64,000 nucleotides of DNA, from NCBI GenBank assembly GCA_026129405.1, contig JAHCID010000001.1, positions 1,147,237 through 1,211,236 of the forward strand, written 5' to 3'. This stretch comes from a bacterium (GTDB taxonomy: Bacteria > Desulfobacterota > Binatia > DP-6). Every line of letters begins with the position of its first letter. The stretch's first letter is position 1. Shown piece after piece: positions 31,876 to 41,832 of the stretch. A model generated the notes under the pieces. The model saw only the letters and a program-made list of their open reading frames with translations, was not told where the DNA came from and did not search any database. Made by a program: the position numbers and the translations under genes.

Positions 31876-31893
31876 CACAAACGGGCGTTTGTG
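31876..31893. promoter_or_regulatory. Perfect palindrome upstream of the Cys-rich protein genes
   Basis: CACAAACG-GG-CGTTTGTG is an 8-bp perfect inverted repeat with a 2-nt centre, 37 nt after the transporter stop and about 100 nt before the first Cys-rich protein gene. An AT-richer core in this GC-rich DNA and the tight centre suggest a dimeric-regulator operator; a short terminator is the alternative. Confidence 0.45.
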
Positions 31894-31996
31894 TGGGAGG
31901 TGCGAAATTGCTTGCGGATCCCGTACCCCACTTGGTAGACCCGCGCCGCCCCACCGGGCGCGGCCGCGCTCGAATCCGGGGCCCGAGGCGATGTGA

Positions 31997-34900
31997 ATGG
32001 TCGGGCGGATCCTTCTCGCAGCCCTGGTCGCGCTGGGAAGCGCGGTCGCGGCACCCGGGGCGCTCGCCGGTGACGCCGGCGTCACTGGCCAGAGCGTTTC
32101 GATCAGCCGCACGACGACGGGCCGGCAGCTCGTCAAGTCGTTGCAGAAGGGCGCAGGCATCCAGTTCGGACCGAGCAGCGGTGCGAGCGAGCTGAGCGGG
32201 CGCCTCGAGATCTGGTACGCCGACCAGCCCGCCAACAAGGGCGTGCTGGCGATGCCCGCGCCGTGGTTCGGCAACAGCGGCAGCGTCGCGACCTACAAGA
32301 ACGGGCTCGCGCCGAACGGACCGTCGCCGGTGAAGGCGGCGACCATCAAGCAGGGCAAGCTCGCGAAGCTCCTCGGCGCCGGGCTCGGCGGCCTCGACAT
32401 CGGCGCCGCGCCGGGGAGCGGCGGCGTCTACACCGTCCTCACCATCGACAACGCCGGCAACGGCTCGCGGCATCGCATGTGCTCGCTCTATCGCGGGTCC
32501 CTCGGCAGCCGCGTCATCCACCGCGCCAGCGGCGCCACGACCAAGCTGATCCTCAAGAAGGGCGTCGCCATGCCGTGCCCGAACTGCACCGACGGCACGC
32601 GCAACGGCAACGAGACCGGCATCGACTGCGGCGGCGGTGAGTGTGGCGCGTGCCCCACCGGCCAGGGCTGCAGCGGGCCGACGGACTGCCTGAGCGGCAT
32701 CTGCACCGCCGGCGTCTGTCAGGTCCCGAGCTGCACCGACGGCCTCCAGAGCGGCGCCGAGACGGGCGTCGATTGCGGCGGTCCGTGTCCGCCGTGCAAC
32801 CCGGGCGGCGGCTGCACCGTGCCCGCCGACTGCGCGAGCGGCGTGTGTCTGGGCGGCGTCTGCCAGGTCCCCACGTGTGCCGACGGCATTCGCAACGGCG
32901 CCGAGACCGACGTCGACTGCGGCGGCGGCAGCTGCCCCGCCTGCGTGCCGTTCACGGTGACGATCGACGCGCCGGTGCACGGCGTCTTCTCGGGCGCGGG
33001 CTCGGTGGGCGTCACCGGCCACACGACGGGCGTCGGCCCGGCCGGCGCCGCGCTGACGATCAACGGCGCGCCCGTGACGCTCCAGCCGGGCGGCACGTTC
33101 GCCACCAGCGTGCCGCTCTCCGCGGCCGCCGTCTTCAACCCGATCCATGCCCGTCTCGTGCGCAACCACGACGGCCGCACCGCCTTCGATCGCGTCGTGG
33201 TCATCCGCGGCGTGTCGATCCCCGCGGGCAGCCCGTCGCCGAACGGCGTCGGCCTGCGCCTGAACGACCGCGGTCTCGACGCCATCGAGCCGATGGCGAC
33301 GACGTTGGTCGCGATCGATCCGTCGACGCTCGTCACCCCCGGCACGCCGGTCATGCAGGACTACTGCTACGCGCCGCTCGGCAGCCTCTGCTTCGGCTCG
33401 GTCGACGTCTCGATCAGCGGCACCCCGCCGCCCCAGATCGGTCCCGTCGGCATCGCGCTCGACTCGCAGACCAACGCCATCGACGGCGACATCACCATCC
33501 ACGACCTGCGCGTCACGGTGAACATCGACAGCGCGAGCGGCATCCCGATCCACTGCGAGCTGCACCTCACCGTGCCGACGATCACGATCTTCGGCGACTA
33601 CGACCTCTCCCCGCTGGCCTCGCAGCCGACGAAGGTGGACGTGAGCCAGGTAGGCCCCGTCGCCGTGCAGGCGAGCGGCACGACCTACCAGACCGATTGC
33701 AGCGGCCTCTTCGGCGCGCTCACCGAGTCGCTCATCGGCAGCGCCATCGGCGACGTCGGCGCGCTCTTCGCCGACGGCATGCAGACCTTCCTCAACCAGG
33801 TCGACGCGAACGGCAACACGCCGATCGCCGGCGCGATCGAGACCGCGCTGGCGGGCATCGACATCGCCGGCCCCGTCGGCAGCGGCCTCGGCATCGACCT
33901 CTACGCGCCGTTCACGTCGATCGTGGAGGATCCCGCGGGCATCACGCTCGCCGCGAACCTCACCGCGACGACGCTCGTGCGGCATCCGTCGGCGCCGAGC
34001 CTGACGGCCACCTATCACGTGGCCGAGCCGTTCCCCGCCTTCGCCGCGACGACGCCCGTGCAGCACCTGCCGTACGGCCTCGGGCTGGCGATCTCGACGT
34101 CGGGCTTCAACCAGCTGCTGCGCTCGCAGATCGAGAGCGGGCTCCTGCAGACCGCGGTCACGACGATCGACCTCGGGGGCGGGCCCGTGCCCGTCAGCGC
34201 CGGACTGCTGGCGGCGGCGTTCCCGCCGTTCGCGACGCTGCCCCCGGCGACGCCGCTCACCATCCGCGTCGCCCCGACGCTCGCGCCGATCCTGACCGGC
34301 GCCTCCGGCCCGACGGGCGAGCTCGGCGAGCTGCGCATGGCGCAGGTGCGCGTCGAGTTCGTGCAGGACGCGGGCCTGCCCACGGAGACGATCCACCTCG
34401 AGCTCGCGGTCGACACGCGGCTCGGGCTCGAGCTGGCGTTCCAACCGGGCGGCATCGGCTTCGTGCTGACGCCGCCGCAGGCGACCGACGTCGTGGTCGC
34501 GTTGCTCTCCAATCCGCTCGGCGTCGCCGAGGCGGCGCTCCAGGCGTTCATCCCCGGCGTGATGGCGTCGTTCCTGCCCGACATCGCCGGCGCGCTCGAG
34601 AGCTTCCCGCTGCCGGAGTTCGTCGGCCTCTCGCTCTCGGGTCTCGAGGTGTCGCGCAACGGGCAGTACTACTCGATCTTCGCCGACCTGACGCCGGCCT
34701 GCACCTCCGGGACGCAGTGTCCGAGCGGCGTCTGCCTGGCGAGCGTCTGTCAGGCGCCGACGTGCTTCGACGGCGTCCACAACGGCGCCGAGACCGGCAC
34801 CGACTGCGGCGGCGGCAGCTGCCCCGGCTGCGCCACCGGCCAGGGCTGCTTCCTCGGCACCGACTGCCTCGTCGGCGGCTGCTCGGGCGGCATCTGCCAG

Positions 34901-35617
34901 CCGCCCTGCTCGACGGGCGCCGAGTGCCCGAGCGGCGTCTGCAGCGGCGGCTTCTGCCGCGTGCCGAACTGCGCCGACGGCGTCGCCAACGGCGCCGAGA
35001 CCGACGTCGACTGCGGCGGCTCCGCGCCGAACTGCGTGCGCTGCGCCAACGGTCTCGGCTGTCACGCGCCGAGCGATTGCGTCAGCGGCATCTGCACCGC
35101 CGGGACCTGCCAGCCGCCGACGTGCACCGACGGTGCGAAGAACGGCACCGAGACCGACGTCGACTGCGGCGGGCCGTCGTGCCCGGCGTGCGGGCTCGGC
35201 GGCACCTGCCAGGCGGGCACCGACTGCGCCAGCGGCCGCTGTGCACCGAACGGCCGCTGCAGCTGCGGCAACCAGACGTTCACCTTCACCGTCGACAGCA
35301 ACCACGGCGGCCCGTTCGACTCCGCCGAGTGGCCGGGCGGCCAGGTGTCGCAGTCCGGCCCGGCCGGCTGCGGCGTCACCATCAACCGCCCGAACGGCAA
35401 CATCGACCTCGTGTGCACCATCCAGGCGCCGTTCTCGGTGGCCGGCTACACCGGCTACTCGCAGTGCGTCGGCACCGGCGGCGAGGACGGTGACGGTTGC
35501 CAGCCCGTGTCCTGTCCGCCCGCCGGCATCGGCTCGTGCTGCAACGGCCGGCCGTCGTGCTCGGCCGCGCTGAACGGCTCCGCCCGTGCCCGCTATTTCG
35601 TCCAGTGTCTCGAATGA
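31997..35617 (+). CDS. Large secreted Cys-rich repeat protein with BPI/TULIP-like insert
   Basis: A 1206-aa exported protein. Residues 1-24 are a signal peptide ([20 protein letters not shown], cut after ALA). Residues 25-196 form an N-terminal module ([35 protein letters not shown]). Cys-rich repeats of the form [23 protein letters not shown] follow at about 197-318 and again 902-1092. Between them lie an Ig-like segment (about 319-408) and a roughly 490-residue part with [37 protein letters not shown] and [19 protein letters not shown]. That order recalls BPI/TULIP lipid-binding proteins. The C-terminal module (1094-1206; [36 protein letters not shown]) recurs in the next gene. Function is unknown; surface lipid binding is inference. 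Confidence 0.7.
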   Translation: MVGRILLAALVALGSAVAAPGALAGDAGVTGQSVSISRTTTGRQLVKSLQKGAGIQFGPSSGASELSGRLEIWYADQPANKGVLAMPAPWFGNSGSVATYKNGLAPNGPSPVKAATIKQGKLAKLLGAGLGGLDIGAAPGSGGVYTVLTIDNAGNGSRHRMCSLYRGSLGSRVIHRASGATTKLILKKGVAMPCPNCTDGTRNGNETGIDCGGGECGACPTGQGCSGPTDCLSGICTAGVCQVPSCTDGLQSGAETGVDCGGPCPPCNPGGGCTVPADCASGVCLGGVCQVPTCADGIRNGAETDVDCGGGSCPACVPFTVTIDAPVHGVFSGAGSVGVTGHTTGVGPAGAALTINGAPVTLQPGGTFATSVPLSAAAVFNPIHARLVRNHDGRTAFDRVVVIRGVSIPAGSPSPNGVGLRLNDRGLDAIEPMATTLVAIDPSTLVTPGTPVMQDYCYAPLGSLCFGSVDVSISGTPPPQIGPVGIALDSQTNAIDGDITIHDLRVTVNIDSASGIPIHCELHLTVPTITIFGDYDLSPLASQPTKVDVSQVGPVAVQASGTTYQTDCSGLFGALTESLIGSAIGDVGALFADGMQTFLNQVDANGNTPIAGAIETALAGIDIAGPVGSGLGIDLYAPFTSIVEDPAGITLAANLTATTLVRHPSAPSLTATYHVAEPFPAFAATTPVQHLPYGLGLAISTSGFNQLLRSQIESGLLQTAVTTIDLGGGPVPVSAGLLAAAFPPFATLPPATPLTIRVAPTLAPILTGASGPTGELGELRMAQVRVEFVQDAGLPTETIHLELAVDTRLGLELAFQPGGIGFVLTPPQATDVVVALLSNPLGVAEAALQAFIPGVMASFLPDIAGALESFPLPEFVGLSLSGLEVSRNGQYYSIFADLTPACTSGTQCPSGVCLASVCQAPTCFDGVHNGAETGTDCGGGSCPGCATGQGCFLGTDCLVGGCSGGICQPPCSTGAECPSGVCSGGFCRVPNCADGVANGAETDVDCGGSAPNCVRCANGLGCHAPSDCVSGICTAGTCQPPTCTDGAKNGTETDVDCGGPSCPACGLGGTCQAGTDCASGRCAPNGRCSCGNQTFTFTVDSNHGGPFDSAEWPGGQVSQSGPAGCGVTINRPNGNIDLVCTIQAPFSVAGYTGYSQCVGTGGEDGDGCQPVSCPPAGIGSCCNGRPSCSAALNGSARARYFVQCLE

Positions 35618-35637
35618 TCGCAGCCAGGGGGAATCGC

Positions 35638-38040
35638 GTGCAGAAGAATCGCAGCATGGTCCGGGTGCTCGCCGCGACGACGATCGCGGCGGCGGGTCTG
35701 TGGGTCGCCGTCAGCTCGTGGGCGACCGACGTGGGCGTGATCGGCTCCAGCGTCTCGATCAGCCAGTCCGCGCTGGGCAAGCACACGCTGAAGTCGCTCC
35801 AGAAGGACCCCAACGTGCACTTCGGCGCGTCGGCGACGCCGGCGCAGATCGGCGCCTCGCTCGAGGTCCACTACGTCGATACGCCGGCGAACAAGGCCGT
35901 CCTCGTCCTGCCGTCGCCCTGGAAGTCGGCCAGCCCGACGACGCTCAAGTTCGCCAACGGCTCGGCGCCGGCAGGCCCGACGGCGGTGAAGTCCGCGGTC
36001 GTGAAGGGCGGCAAGCTGGCGAAGATCGTCGCCAGGGGCCTCGGCGGCCTCGACATCGCGACGCCTCCCGGCCCCGGCGGCGTCGTCACCGTGCTGACGA
36101 TCACCAACGCGGCCGACGGCTCCACCCACCGCCTCTGCTCCCGGTACGCGACCGGCAGCGGCAGCAGCGTCCTCCACCGCGTCAACGGCAGCGGCTACAA
36201 GCTGATCCTGAAGCGCGGCGTGCCGACGACCTGCCCGAGCTGCAGCGACGGCGCCCGCAACGGCAGCGAGACCGACGTGGACTGCGGCGGCTCGTGCGGC
36301 GCCTGCGGCGCCGGCGCCGGCTGCATCGTCGCCGCCGACTGCCAGAGCGGCGTCTGCACCGGCGGCGTCTGCCAGGCGCCCACCTGCGGCGACGCCGTCA
36401 AGAACGGCAGCGAGACCGACGTCGACTGCGGCGGCGCGTGTCCGAGCGACTGCGCCGACGGCCAGGGCTGCAACGGCGCCGGCGATTGCGTGAGCGGCGT
36501 CTGCACCGGCAACGTCTGCCAGCCCGGCGCCTGCGGCGACGCCGTCAAGAACGGCAGCGAGACCGACGTCGACTGCGGCGGCGGCGTCTGCCCGCCGTGC
36601 GGTCCCGGCAGCGCCTGCGGCGCCTTCACCGACTGCACGAGCGGCGTGTGCACCGGCGACGTCTGCCAGGCGCCGAGCTGCAACGACGGCACGAAGAACG
36701 GCAGCGAGACCGACGTCGATTGCGGCCAGACCTGTCCCGATTGCGCCACCGGCCAGGGCTGCCTCGTCGGCACCGACTGCGTCGAGGGCGTGTGCACGGG
36801 CAACGTCTGCCAGGCGGCGACGTGCGGCGACGCGATCAGGAACGGCGGCGAGACCGGCGTCGACTGCGGCGGCGGCGTCTGCCCGCCGTGCCCGGCGGGG
36901 CAGGGCTGCGGCATGGCGGCGCACTGCCAGAGCGGCGTCTGCGCCGGCAACGTCTGCCAGGGGCCGGCGTGCAACGACGGCACCCGGAACGGCAGCGAGA
37001 CCGACGTCGATTGCGGCGGCTCCTGCCCGCCTTGCGGCAACGGGCTCGGCTGCACGTTCCACATCGACTGCCAGAGCCTCGTCTGCACCGGCAACGTCTG
37101 CCAGACGCCCACGTGCACCGACGGGGCGAAGAACGGCAGCGAGACCGACGTCGACTGCGGCGGCTCGTGCCCGGATTGCGGTCCGGGCGGGTCGTGCCTC
37201 GACGGCGGCGACTGCACGAGCGGCGTGTGCACGGGCAACGTCTGCCAGGCGCCGACCTGCTCGGACGGGGTGAAGAACGCCGCCGAGACCGGCGTCGACT
37301 GCGGCGGTCCGCTCTGCGGCGCCTGCCCCGCCGGCCAGGGCTGCGTCGGCGCGTCCGACTGCCTGAGCGGCGTCTGCACGGGCAACGTCTGTCAGGCGCC
37401 GACCTGCTCGGACGGCGTGAAGAACGGCACCGAGACCGGCCTCGACTGCGGCGGCGGGTGTCCGGGCTGCGGCCCCGGCGGCGCCTGCAACGTGGCCGGC
37501 GACTGCGCGAGCAGCATCTGCATCGGCAATCTGTGCCAGTCGCCGACCTGCACCGACGGCGTGAAGAACGGCAGCGAGACCGACATCGACTGCGGCGGGC
37601 CGAGCTGCGCCCACTGCGCGTTGAACCGCTCCTGCCTGAGCAACGGCGATTGCCTCACCAACTCCTGCAACGGCGGCCTCTGCAAGTGCCCCGGGCAGAT
37701 GTTCACCTTCACCGTGACGAGCAACAACGGCGGTCCCTTCGACTCCGCCGAGTGGCCGGGCGGCACCGCGGCGCAGAACGGTCCGACCGGGTGCAGCGTC
37801 ACCATCAACCGGCCGAACAACAACGTCGACCTGGTCTGCTCGCTCGCGGCGCCGTACTCGGTGAACAGCTTCACCGGCTACTCGACCTGCTTCGGGACGG
37901 GCGGCGAGGACGGCGACGGCTGCCAGCCGGTGTCGTGCCCGCCGCTCGGCATCGGGTCGTGCTGCAACGGCCGGCCGTCCTGCTCGGCGGCGCTGAACGG
38001 CTCGGCGACGTCCCGCTACTTCGTCCAGTGCAATCCCTGA
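35638..38040 (+). CDS. Secreted Cys-rich repeat protein, paralogue of the preceding gene
   Basis: An 800-aa exported protein. GTG 35638 was chosen because AGGGGGA lies 5 nt upstream; an in-frame ATG at 35614 overlaps the stop of the previous gene and another ATG lies at 35656. The signal peptide ends near AVSSWA. The N-terminal module ([44 protein letters not shown]) matches that of the upstream protein. Ten consecutive 48-aa repeats fill residues 202-682, each with eight or nine Cys and the core [11 protein letters not shown] and [10 protein letters not shown]. The last 115 residues ([11 protein letters not shown] through [15 protein letters not shown]) are nearly the same as in the neighbour. 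There is no central insert. It probably forms a disulfide-stiffened rod on the cell surface. Confidence 0.75.
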   Translation: MQKNRSMVRVLAATTIAAAGLWVAVSSWATDVGVIGSSVSISQSALGKHTLKSLQKDPNVHFGASATPAQIGASLEVHYVDTPANKAVLVLPSPWKSASPTTLKFANGSAPAGPTAVKSAVVKGGKLAKIVARGLGGLDIATPPGPGGVVTVLTITNAADGSTHRLCSRYATGSGSSVLHRVNGSGYKLILKRGVPTTCPSCSDGARNGSETDVDCGGSCGACGAGAGCIVAADCQSGVCTGGVCQAPTCGDAVKNGSETDVDCGGACPSDCADGQGCNGAGDCVSGVCTGNVCQPGACGDAVKNGSETDVDCGGGVCPPCGPGSACGAFTDCTSGVCTGDVCQAPSCNDGTKNGSETDVDCGQTCPDCATGQGCLVGTDCVEGVCTGNVCQAATCGDAIRNGGETGVDCGGGVCPPCPAGQGCGMAAHCQSGVCAGNVCQGPACNDGTRNGSETDVDCGGSCPPCGNGLGCTFHIDCQSLVCTGNVCQTPTCTDGAKNGSETDVDCGGSCPDCGPGGSCLDGGDCTSGVCTGNVCQAPTCSDGVKNAAETGVDCGGPLCGACPAGQGCVGASDCLSGVCTGNVCQAPTCSDGVKNGTETGLDCGGGCPGCGPGGACNVAGDCASSICIGNLCQSPTCTDGVKNGSETDIDCGGPSCAHCALNRSCLSNGDCLTNSCNGGLCKCPGQMFTFTVTSNNGGPFDSAEWPGGTAAQNGPTGCSVTINRPNNNVDLVCSLAAPYSVNSFTGYSTCFGTGGEDGDGCQPVSCPPLGIGSCCNGRPSCSAALNGSATSRYFVQCNP
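36241..37683 (+). repeat. Ten tandem ~144-bp repeats encoding 48-aa Cys-rich units
   Basis: Each unit begins at a TGC codon with the pattern C-D-G/A[13 protein letters not shown] and ends C-T-G-N-V-C-Q-x-x-T. The first unit starts at 36241 and the second at 36385, 144 nt later. Units 2 and 3 share [17 protein letters not shown] exactly; units 7, 8 and 9 are also close. High DNA identity means copy number may vary by recombination. It is coding sequence, not a CRISPR array. Confidence 0.85.
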
Positions 38041-38058
38041 GGACGGCCTGACGAACCG

Positions 38059-38469
38059 CTAACGACGGGGGTGCGCGTACTCGGCGCGGGTCAGCTCGAC
38101 CATGCCGGTACGCGCATCCAACGTCGGGCGGAACAGCACCAGGCGGACGGCCGTCCACTGCGGGTTCGCCGCCAGCACCGCGCGCGCGAAGCGCGCGTGC
38201 GGTGCGAGGTCGCGCAGCCAGCGGTAGCTCTCGAGGAAGGCCGTGGCCTGCGCCCGCAGCGCCGGCGCGGCGTCGGTGAGCTGCTGCTCGCCGCCGTCCG
38301 GCAGGCGGCCGTAGACCTCCATGCCGACCATGTCGAAGCGCGGCGTGGCGTACATGCCCCAGCCCGCGAGCTTCCACGGGCTCACGTCCCAGCGGGCCAC
38401 GAGCCCCATCTGGGCCAGCGGCCAGAGGCTCAGCAGCGCGAGCGCCGCGTGCACGACGCGGGTCTTCAA
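38059..38469 (-). CDS. Small membrane-anchored protein beside HTTM-like gene
   Basis: A 136-aa protein with an N-terminal hydrophobic helix (VVHAALALLSLWPLAQMGLV) and a soluble part with WKLAGWGMYATPRFDMVGME, AQATAFLESYRWLRDLAPHA and RPTLDARTGMVEL. The helix may be an anchor or uncleaved signal. TTG 38469 overlaps the TGA of the upstream gene (TTGA), giving translational coupling; GTG 38454 is an alternative. The family is not known to me, but the tight overlap suggests it works with the membrane protein upstream. It is convergent with the Cys-rich protein gene. Confidence 0.55.
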   Translation of the reverse strand: MKTRVVHAALALLSLWPLAQMGLVARWDVSPWKLAGWGMYATPRFDMVGMEVYGRLPDGGEQQLTDAAPALRAQATAFLESYRWLRDLAPHARFARAVLAANPQWTAVRLVLFRPTLDARTGMVELTRAEYAHPRR

Positions 38470-39329
38470 TGGAACACCATCTCCGGCAGGACGCCGAGAC
38501 GTGAGAGCGTCAGCGCGGCGAGCAGCACCGCGACGAGCGGCACGGCCCGGCGATGCCACGTCCCCGGCAGGTAGAGGGCGATGGCGTTCGCGAACACGAG
38601 CCCGAAGAACATCTCGCGCGCGCCCACCTCGATGCCGAGGAGCAGCCCGAGCCCGAGCAGCGCCGCCACTCGCCGCGTGCGCCGCCACAGGAAGAGCGGC
38701 GCCAGCGCCAGCTCGACGACCCACGTGCCGTTCGAGACCCCGAGCAGCCGCCAGTCGGCGACGAGATACGGACCGTCGCCCGGCCGGCCGCGGTAGGTCG
38801 AGAGCCGTGCCAGCTCGGCCGGGTCGATGAGCCACGCCAGCACCGGCCGGAAGCCGGCGCTGTCGAGCGAGAAGGCGAGGTAGGCGCCGTTCGTCCAGTA
38901 GCCGTAGGCGAGCTTCTGCGCCGCCGACCAGAAGAAGACGACGCAGACGAGCCAGCGGATCGCGCGGTGCGCGAGCGCGTCGTCGTCGCGCGTACCGGTG
39001 GCGCACAGCGCCGCCAGCGCGAAGAAGACGACCTCGAGGTAGGCGTGGTTCCCCGTCGCCGGGAACTCGCGCCAGACGAGGATGGCGTGACTCGCGGCCA
39101 GCGCCGCCAGCGCTGGGCGTCGCCACGCGCGGCGCAGCGCCACGAGGCACAGCACCGACGCCAGGGCGAGATGCCCGTGGTACGCGGGCGCGAGCAGGCC
39201 CCACTTCGGGATCGCGCGCGCCCAGTACTCGGCCGCGACGACGAGGACGAGGATCACCTCGAAGGCGCGCAGTCCGAGCGCGCGGCCGGCCGCGTCGCCG
39301 TCGTCCAGCAGCGCGAGCAGGCGCCCCAT
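38466..39329 (-). CDS. HTTM-like (vitamin K-dependent carboxylase-related) membrane protein
   Basis: A 287-aa polytopic protein with seven or eight helices. RAFEVILVLVVAAEYWARAI, NHAYLEVVFFALAALCATG and the core VCVVFFWSAAQKLAYGYWTN with GAYLAFSLDSAGF resemble the HTTM domain shared with vitamin K-dependent gamma-carboxylases, where a conserved Lys follows the FWxAxxK segment. The lumenal enzyme part of true carboxylases is absent. Bacterial HTTM proteins have unknown, perhaps redox or lipid, functions. Its stop overlaps the start of the next gene. Confidence 0.55.
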   Translation of the reverse strand: MGRLLALLDDGDAAGRALGLRAFEVILVLVVAAEYWARAIPKWGLLAPAYHGHLALASVLCLVALRRAWRRPALAALAASHAILVWREFPATGNHAYLEVVFFALAALCATGTRDDDALAHRAIRWLVCVVFFWSAAQKLAYGYWTNGAYLAFSLDSAGFRPVLAWLIDPAELARLSTYRGRPGDGPYLVADWRLLGVSNGTWVVELALAPLFLWRRTRRVAALLGLGLLLGIEVGAREMFFGLVFANAIALYLPGTWHRRAVPLVAVLLAALTLSRLGVLPEMVFH

Positions 39330-39377
39330 GCGCGGCGCGCATACGGCCGGCAGACCCGCCGGGTCAACCGGAACGGG

Positions 39378-40142
39378 TCAGGCCGCGCGCGCGACCAGCA
39401 CGATCTCCGGGCTGTCGCCCTCGAACGGGCGGCGGTCGAAGTCGCCGTAGAGCGCCTCGACGGCGAACCCCGCCCGCGCCAGCAGGTGCTCCAGCTCGAA
39501 GCGGAAGAACCAGCGCATGCCGAAGGTCTCCTCCTCCGTATCGAGCGGGCGGCCGGCGCGCGTGCGCAGGTAGCGGACGGTCACCTGCTGCACCTGCGTG
39601 GCGTAGTCGCGCTCGATGCCGATCCAGCGCCCGATGGTGTCGTCGCCGTCGGCGAAGCTCGCGTCCTCGGTGATGTCCTCGCTGTGCGCCGCGAGACGCG
39701 TCAGGTCGGGGTTGAAGACGTCGAACGCGAAGCGGCCGCCGGGGGCGAGGTGGCGGCGCACGGCGGCGAGGCAGGCGAGCTGGTCGTCGACCGTGTAGAG
39801 GTGCTGGAACGCCCGGAACGCCGAGTAGACGAGGGCGAAGCGCTCGCCGCCGAGGTCGAAGCCCTGCATCGGCGCGCGGACGAGCCGCAGGTTCGCGGGC
39901 GGCTCCTTGGCGCGCAGGACGTCCAGCATGGCGTCGTGGGCGTCGAGGCCGACGCAGGCGACGCCGTCGCGGGCGATGGGGAGCAGCACGCGACCCGTGC
40001 CGCAGCCGACCTCGAGCACGGCGCCGCCCGCCTCACGCGCCAGGCGCCCGTAGAACGCGACGTCGTGGCGCCCGCGGAGGTCGCCGTGGGCCGGATCGTA
40101 GTAGCGGGCGGCGACGGCGCCGTATTCCTGCGCGATGCTCAT
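39378..40142 (-). CDS. Class I SAM-dependent methyltransferase
   Basis: A 254-aa enzyme starting at ATG 40142 (MSIAQEYGAVAARYYDPAHG). Motif I is VLEVGCGTGRVLLPIARDG, motif II VGLDAHDAMLDVLRAK, then MQGFDLGGERFALVYSAFRA and HLAPGGRFAFDVFNPDL as post-I motifs. The C-terminal part (RDYATQVQQVTVRYL, FRFELEHLLARAGFAVEALY) fits small-molecule methyltransferases. Substrate unknown. It is divergent from the DUF35 gene; an in-frame ATG at 40196 is possible but would add a Gly/Pro-rich leader. Confidence 0.85.
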   Translation of the reverse strand: MSIAQEYGAVAARYYDPAHGDLRGRHDVAFYGRLAREAGGAVLEVGCGTGRVLLPIARDGVACVGLDAHDAMLDVLRAKEPPANLRLVRAPMQGFDLGGERFALVYSAFRAFQHLYTVDDQLACLAAVRRHLAPGGRFAFDVFNPDLTRLAAHSEDITEDASFADGDDTIGRWIGIERDYATQVQQVTVRYLRTRAGRPLDTEEETFGMRWFFRFELEHLLARAGFAVEALYGDFDRRPFEGDSPEIVLVARAA

Positions 40143-40255
40143 CGCCGCGACGATACGCGGCGGCGGGCCGCCGAGCCATGCGGGTCCGCCGCCCAAACGA
40201 GCGTTCGCCCAGCGCTGGACATCGCGGCCGGGGCCGTGTCAGTTTCCCCGCCGCC

Positions 40256-40684
40256 ATGAGCCAGGCCACGCTCCGGGTGCCGATCAAGCCCGGGTACTTC
40301 ACCATCCCCGACGACCACGCCGCCGCGCCCGAGGTCATCTGCACCCGGTGCGAGGACTGCGGCGAGTACTTCTTCCCGCAGCGCCTGGTGTGTGCGAAGT
40401 GCCTCTCGCGCAACACCAAGGAGGCGCGCGTACCCGCCCGCGGCACGCTCTACGCCTACACCTGGGTGCACATGCCGCTCTTCGGCTCCATGAAGATGGA
40501 GCACATGGAGGGCTACGGCGTCGGGCAGATCGATCTGCCGGAAGGGCCGCGGCTCCAGGTGCCGCTCGCGGGCAAGCGGGACGACTACACGATCGGCATG
40601 CCCCTCACCGGCGAGCTCGAAGGCCTCCGCGAGGAGAACGGGCAGGAAGTCGTCATCATCCGGTTCAAGCCGGCGGGGAGCTGA
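40256..40684 (+). CDS. DUF35 Zn-ribbon/OB-fold acyl-CoA-binding protein
   Basis: A 142-aa protein with the rubredoxin-like zinc ribbon CTRCEDCGEYFFPQRLVCAKC (two C-x2-C pairs) followed by an OB-fold (ARGTLYAYTWVHMPLFG, YGVGQIDLPEGPRLQVPLAG). DUF35 proteins pair with lipid-transfer-type thiolases or hydratases and help bind acyl-CoA in side-chain breakdown or assembly. The thiolase gene begins 5 nt downstream, as expected for such a complex. Confidence 0.88.
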   Translation: MSQATLRVPIKPGYFTIPDDHAAAPEVICTRCEDCGEYFFPQRLVCAKCLSRNTKEARVPARGTLYAYTWVHMPLFGSMKMEHMEGYGVGQIDLPEGPRLQVPLAGKRDDYTIGMPLTGELEGLREENGQEVVIIRFKPAGS

Positions 40685-40689
40685 GCACG

Positions 40690-41832
40690 ATGGACAGGAA
40701 CAAGGTCGCGATCCTCGGGGTGGGGATGACCCGCTTCGGCATGAACTACGAGACGCATCACAGCGTCATGGGCCGCGACGCCGGCCTCGCCGCGCTCGAC
40801 GACGCCGGCATGACCTTCGCCGACATCGACGCCGTCTACGTCGGCCACATCTTCCTCACCCCCATGGCCGGCGTGCGCACGGTGAAGGAGCTGGGCGTCA
40901 CCGGCGTGCCGGTGCAGCGCATCGAGAACGCCTCGGCGACCGGCTCGTGCGCGCTGCGCGAGGCCTACATGGCCGTCGCCGCCGGCTGGTACGACCGCGT
41001 CCTCGTCCTCGGCTTCGACAAGATGACGAACGTCATGGGCTCGATGCCGAACCCGCAGGACATGGACGAGGCCATCCTGCCCGCGGGCTTCTTCGCGATG
41101 TGGGCGACGCGCCGCATGCACGAGCGTGGAACCAAGCCCGAGCACCTCGCGAAGATCGCCGCCAAGAACTGGAACTACGGCGCGCTGAACCCGTTCGCGC
41201 AGCGCCAGGCGCAGGAGACGGTGACGCCGGAGAAGGTCCTCGCCGCGAAGATGGTCGCCTGGCCGCTCACCGCGATGATGTCGTGCCCGATCGGTGACGG
41301 CGGCGCCGCGGCGATCGTCTGCCGCGCCGACCTGGCGAAGAGGTACCAGCCGGACCGTCCGGTGGTCACCATCGCCGCCTCGCACCTCGGCAGCGAGAAG
41401 TACGAGCGCGGCCACCTCTTCATGGGCCCCGTCGTCGGACCGGCCCAGATGAGCCGCGACGCCGCGAAGGACCTCTGGGAGCAGTCCGGTCTGGGCCCGG
41501 AGGACATCGATCTCGTCCAGGTCCACGACGCCTTCGCGATCGAGGAGCTCGAGTACTACGAGCTGCTCGGCTTCTGCCGCGAGGGCGAGGCCGAGCAGGG
41601 CATCGAGGAGGGCTGGTTCGGTCCCGGCGGCAAGGTGCCGTTCTCGACCGACGGCGGCCTCATCGCCCGCGGCCATCCCGGCGGTCCCACCGGCCTCGCG
41701 CAGATCTGGGAGACGACGCTCCAGCTGCGCGGCGAGGCGGGCAAGCGCCAGGTGCCGAACGCGAAGGCCGGCCTCTGCCACATGATGGGCGGCGGCAGCG
41801 TCTGCGCGGCGCACATCCTCGTGCGCGAGTAG
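40690..41832 (+). CDS. Lipid-transfer/SCP-x type thiolase
   Basis: A 380-aa thiolase-fold protein. VAILGVGMTRFGMNYETHHS opens the fold; IENASATGSCALREAYMAVA has Cys in the nucleophile region, and MMSCPIGDGGAAAIVCRAD, LVQVHDAFAIEELEYYELLG and FSTDGGLIARGHPGGPTGLA (His of GHPxGxTG) cover the other active-site loops. Members act as thiolases or retro-aldolases on CoA thioesters of sterol or fatty chains, usually as a complex with a DUF35 protein, here encoded immediately upstream. The C-terminal GLCHMMGGGSVCAAHILVRE is typical. Whether the reaction is cleavage or condensation cannot be read. Confidence 0.88.
   Translation: MDRNKVAILGVGMTRFGMNYETHHSVMGRDAGLAALDDAGMTFADIDAVYVGHIFLTPMAGVRTVKELGVTGVPVQRIENASATGSCALREAYMAVAAGWYDRVLVLGFDKMTNVMGSMPNPQDMDEAILPAGFFAMWATRRMHERGTKPEHLAKIAAKNWNYGALNPFAQRQAQETVTPEKVLAAKMVAWPLTAMMSCPIGDGGAAAIVCRADLAKRYQPDRPVVTIAASHLGSEKYERGHLFMGPVVGPAQMSRDAAKDLWEQSGLGPEDIDLVQVHDAFAIEELEYYELLGFCREGEAEQGIEEGWFGPGGKVPFSTDGGLIARGHPGGPTGLAQIWETTLQLRGEAGKRQVPNAKAGLCHMMGGGSVCAAHILVRE

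Noticed and set aside
31772-35305. Long minus-strand frame rich in Asp, Val, Ala and Arg opposite the Cys-rich gene
   Set aside because: Repetitive antisense product of the coding repeats without a start context or motif.
32641-35493. 950-codon plus-strand frame within the Cys-rich protein gene
   Set aside because: Frame-shifted reading of the same DNA, rich in Arg and lacking the Cys pattern; the 1206-aa frame has signal peptide and repeats.
36241-37683. Regular repeats that could be taken for a CRISPR array
   Set aside because: The 144-bp units are translated in frame as Cys-rich repeats and there are no constant short repeats with unique spacers.
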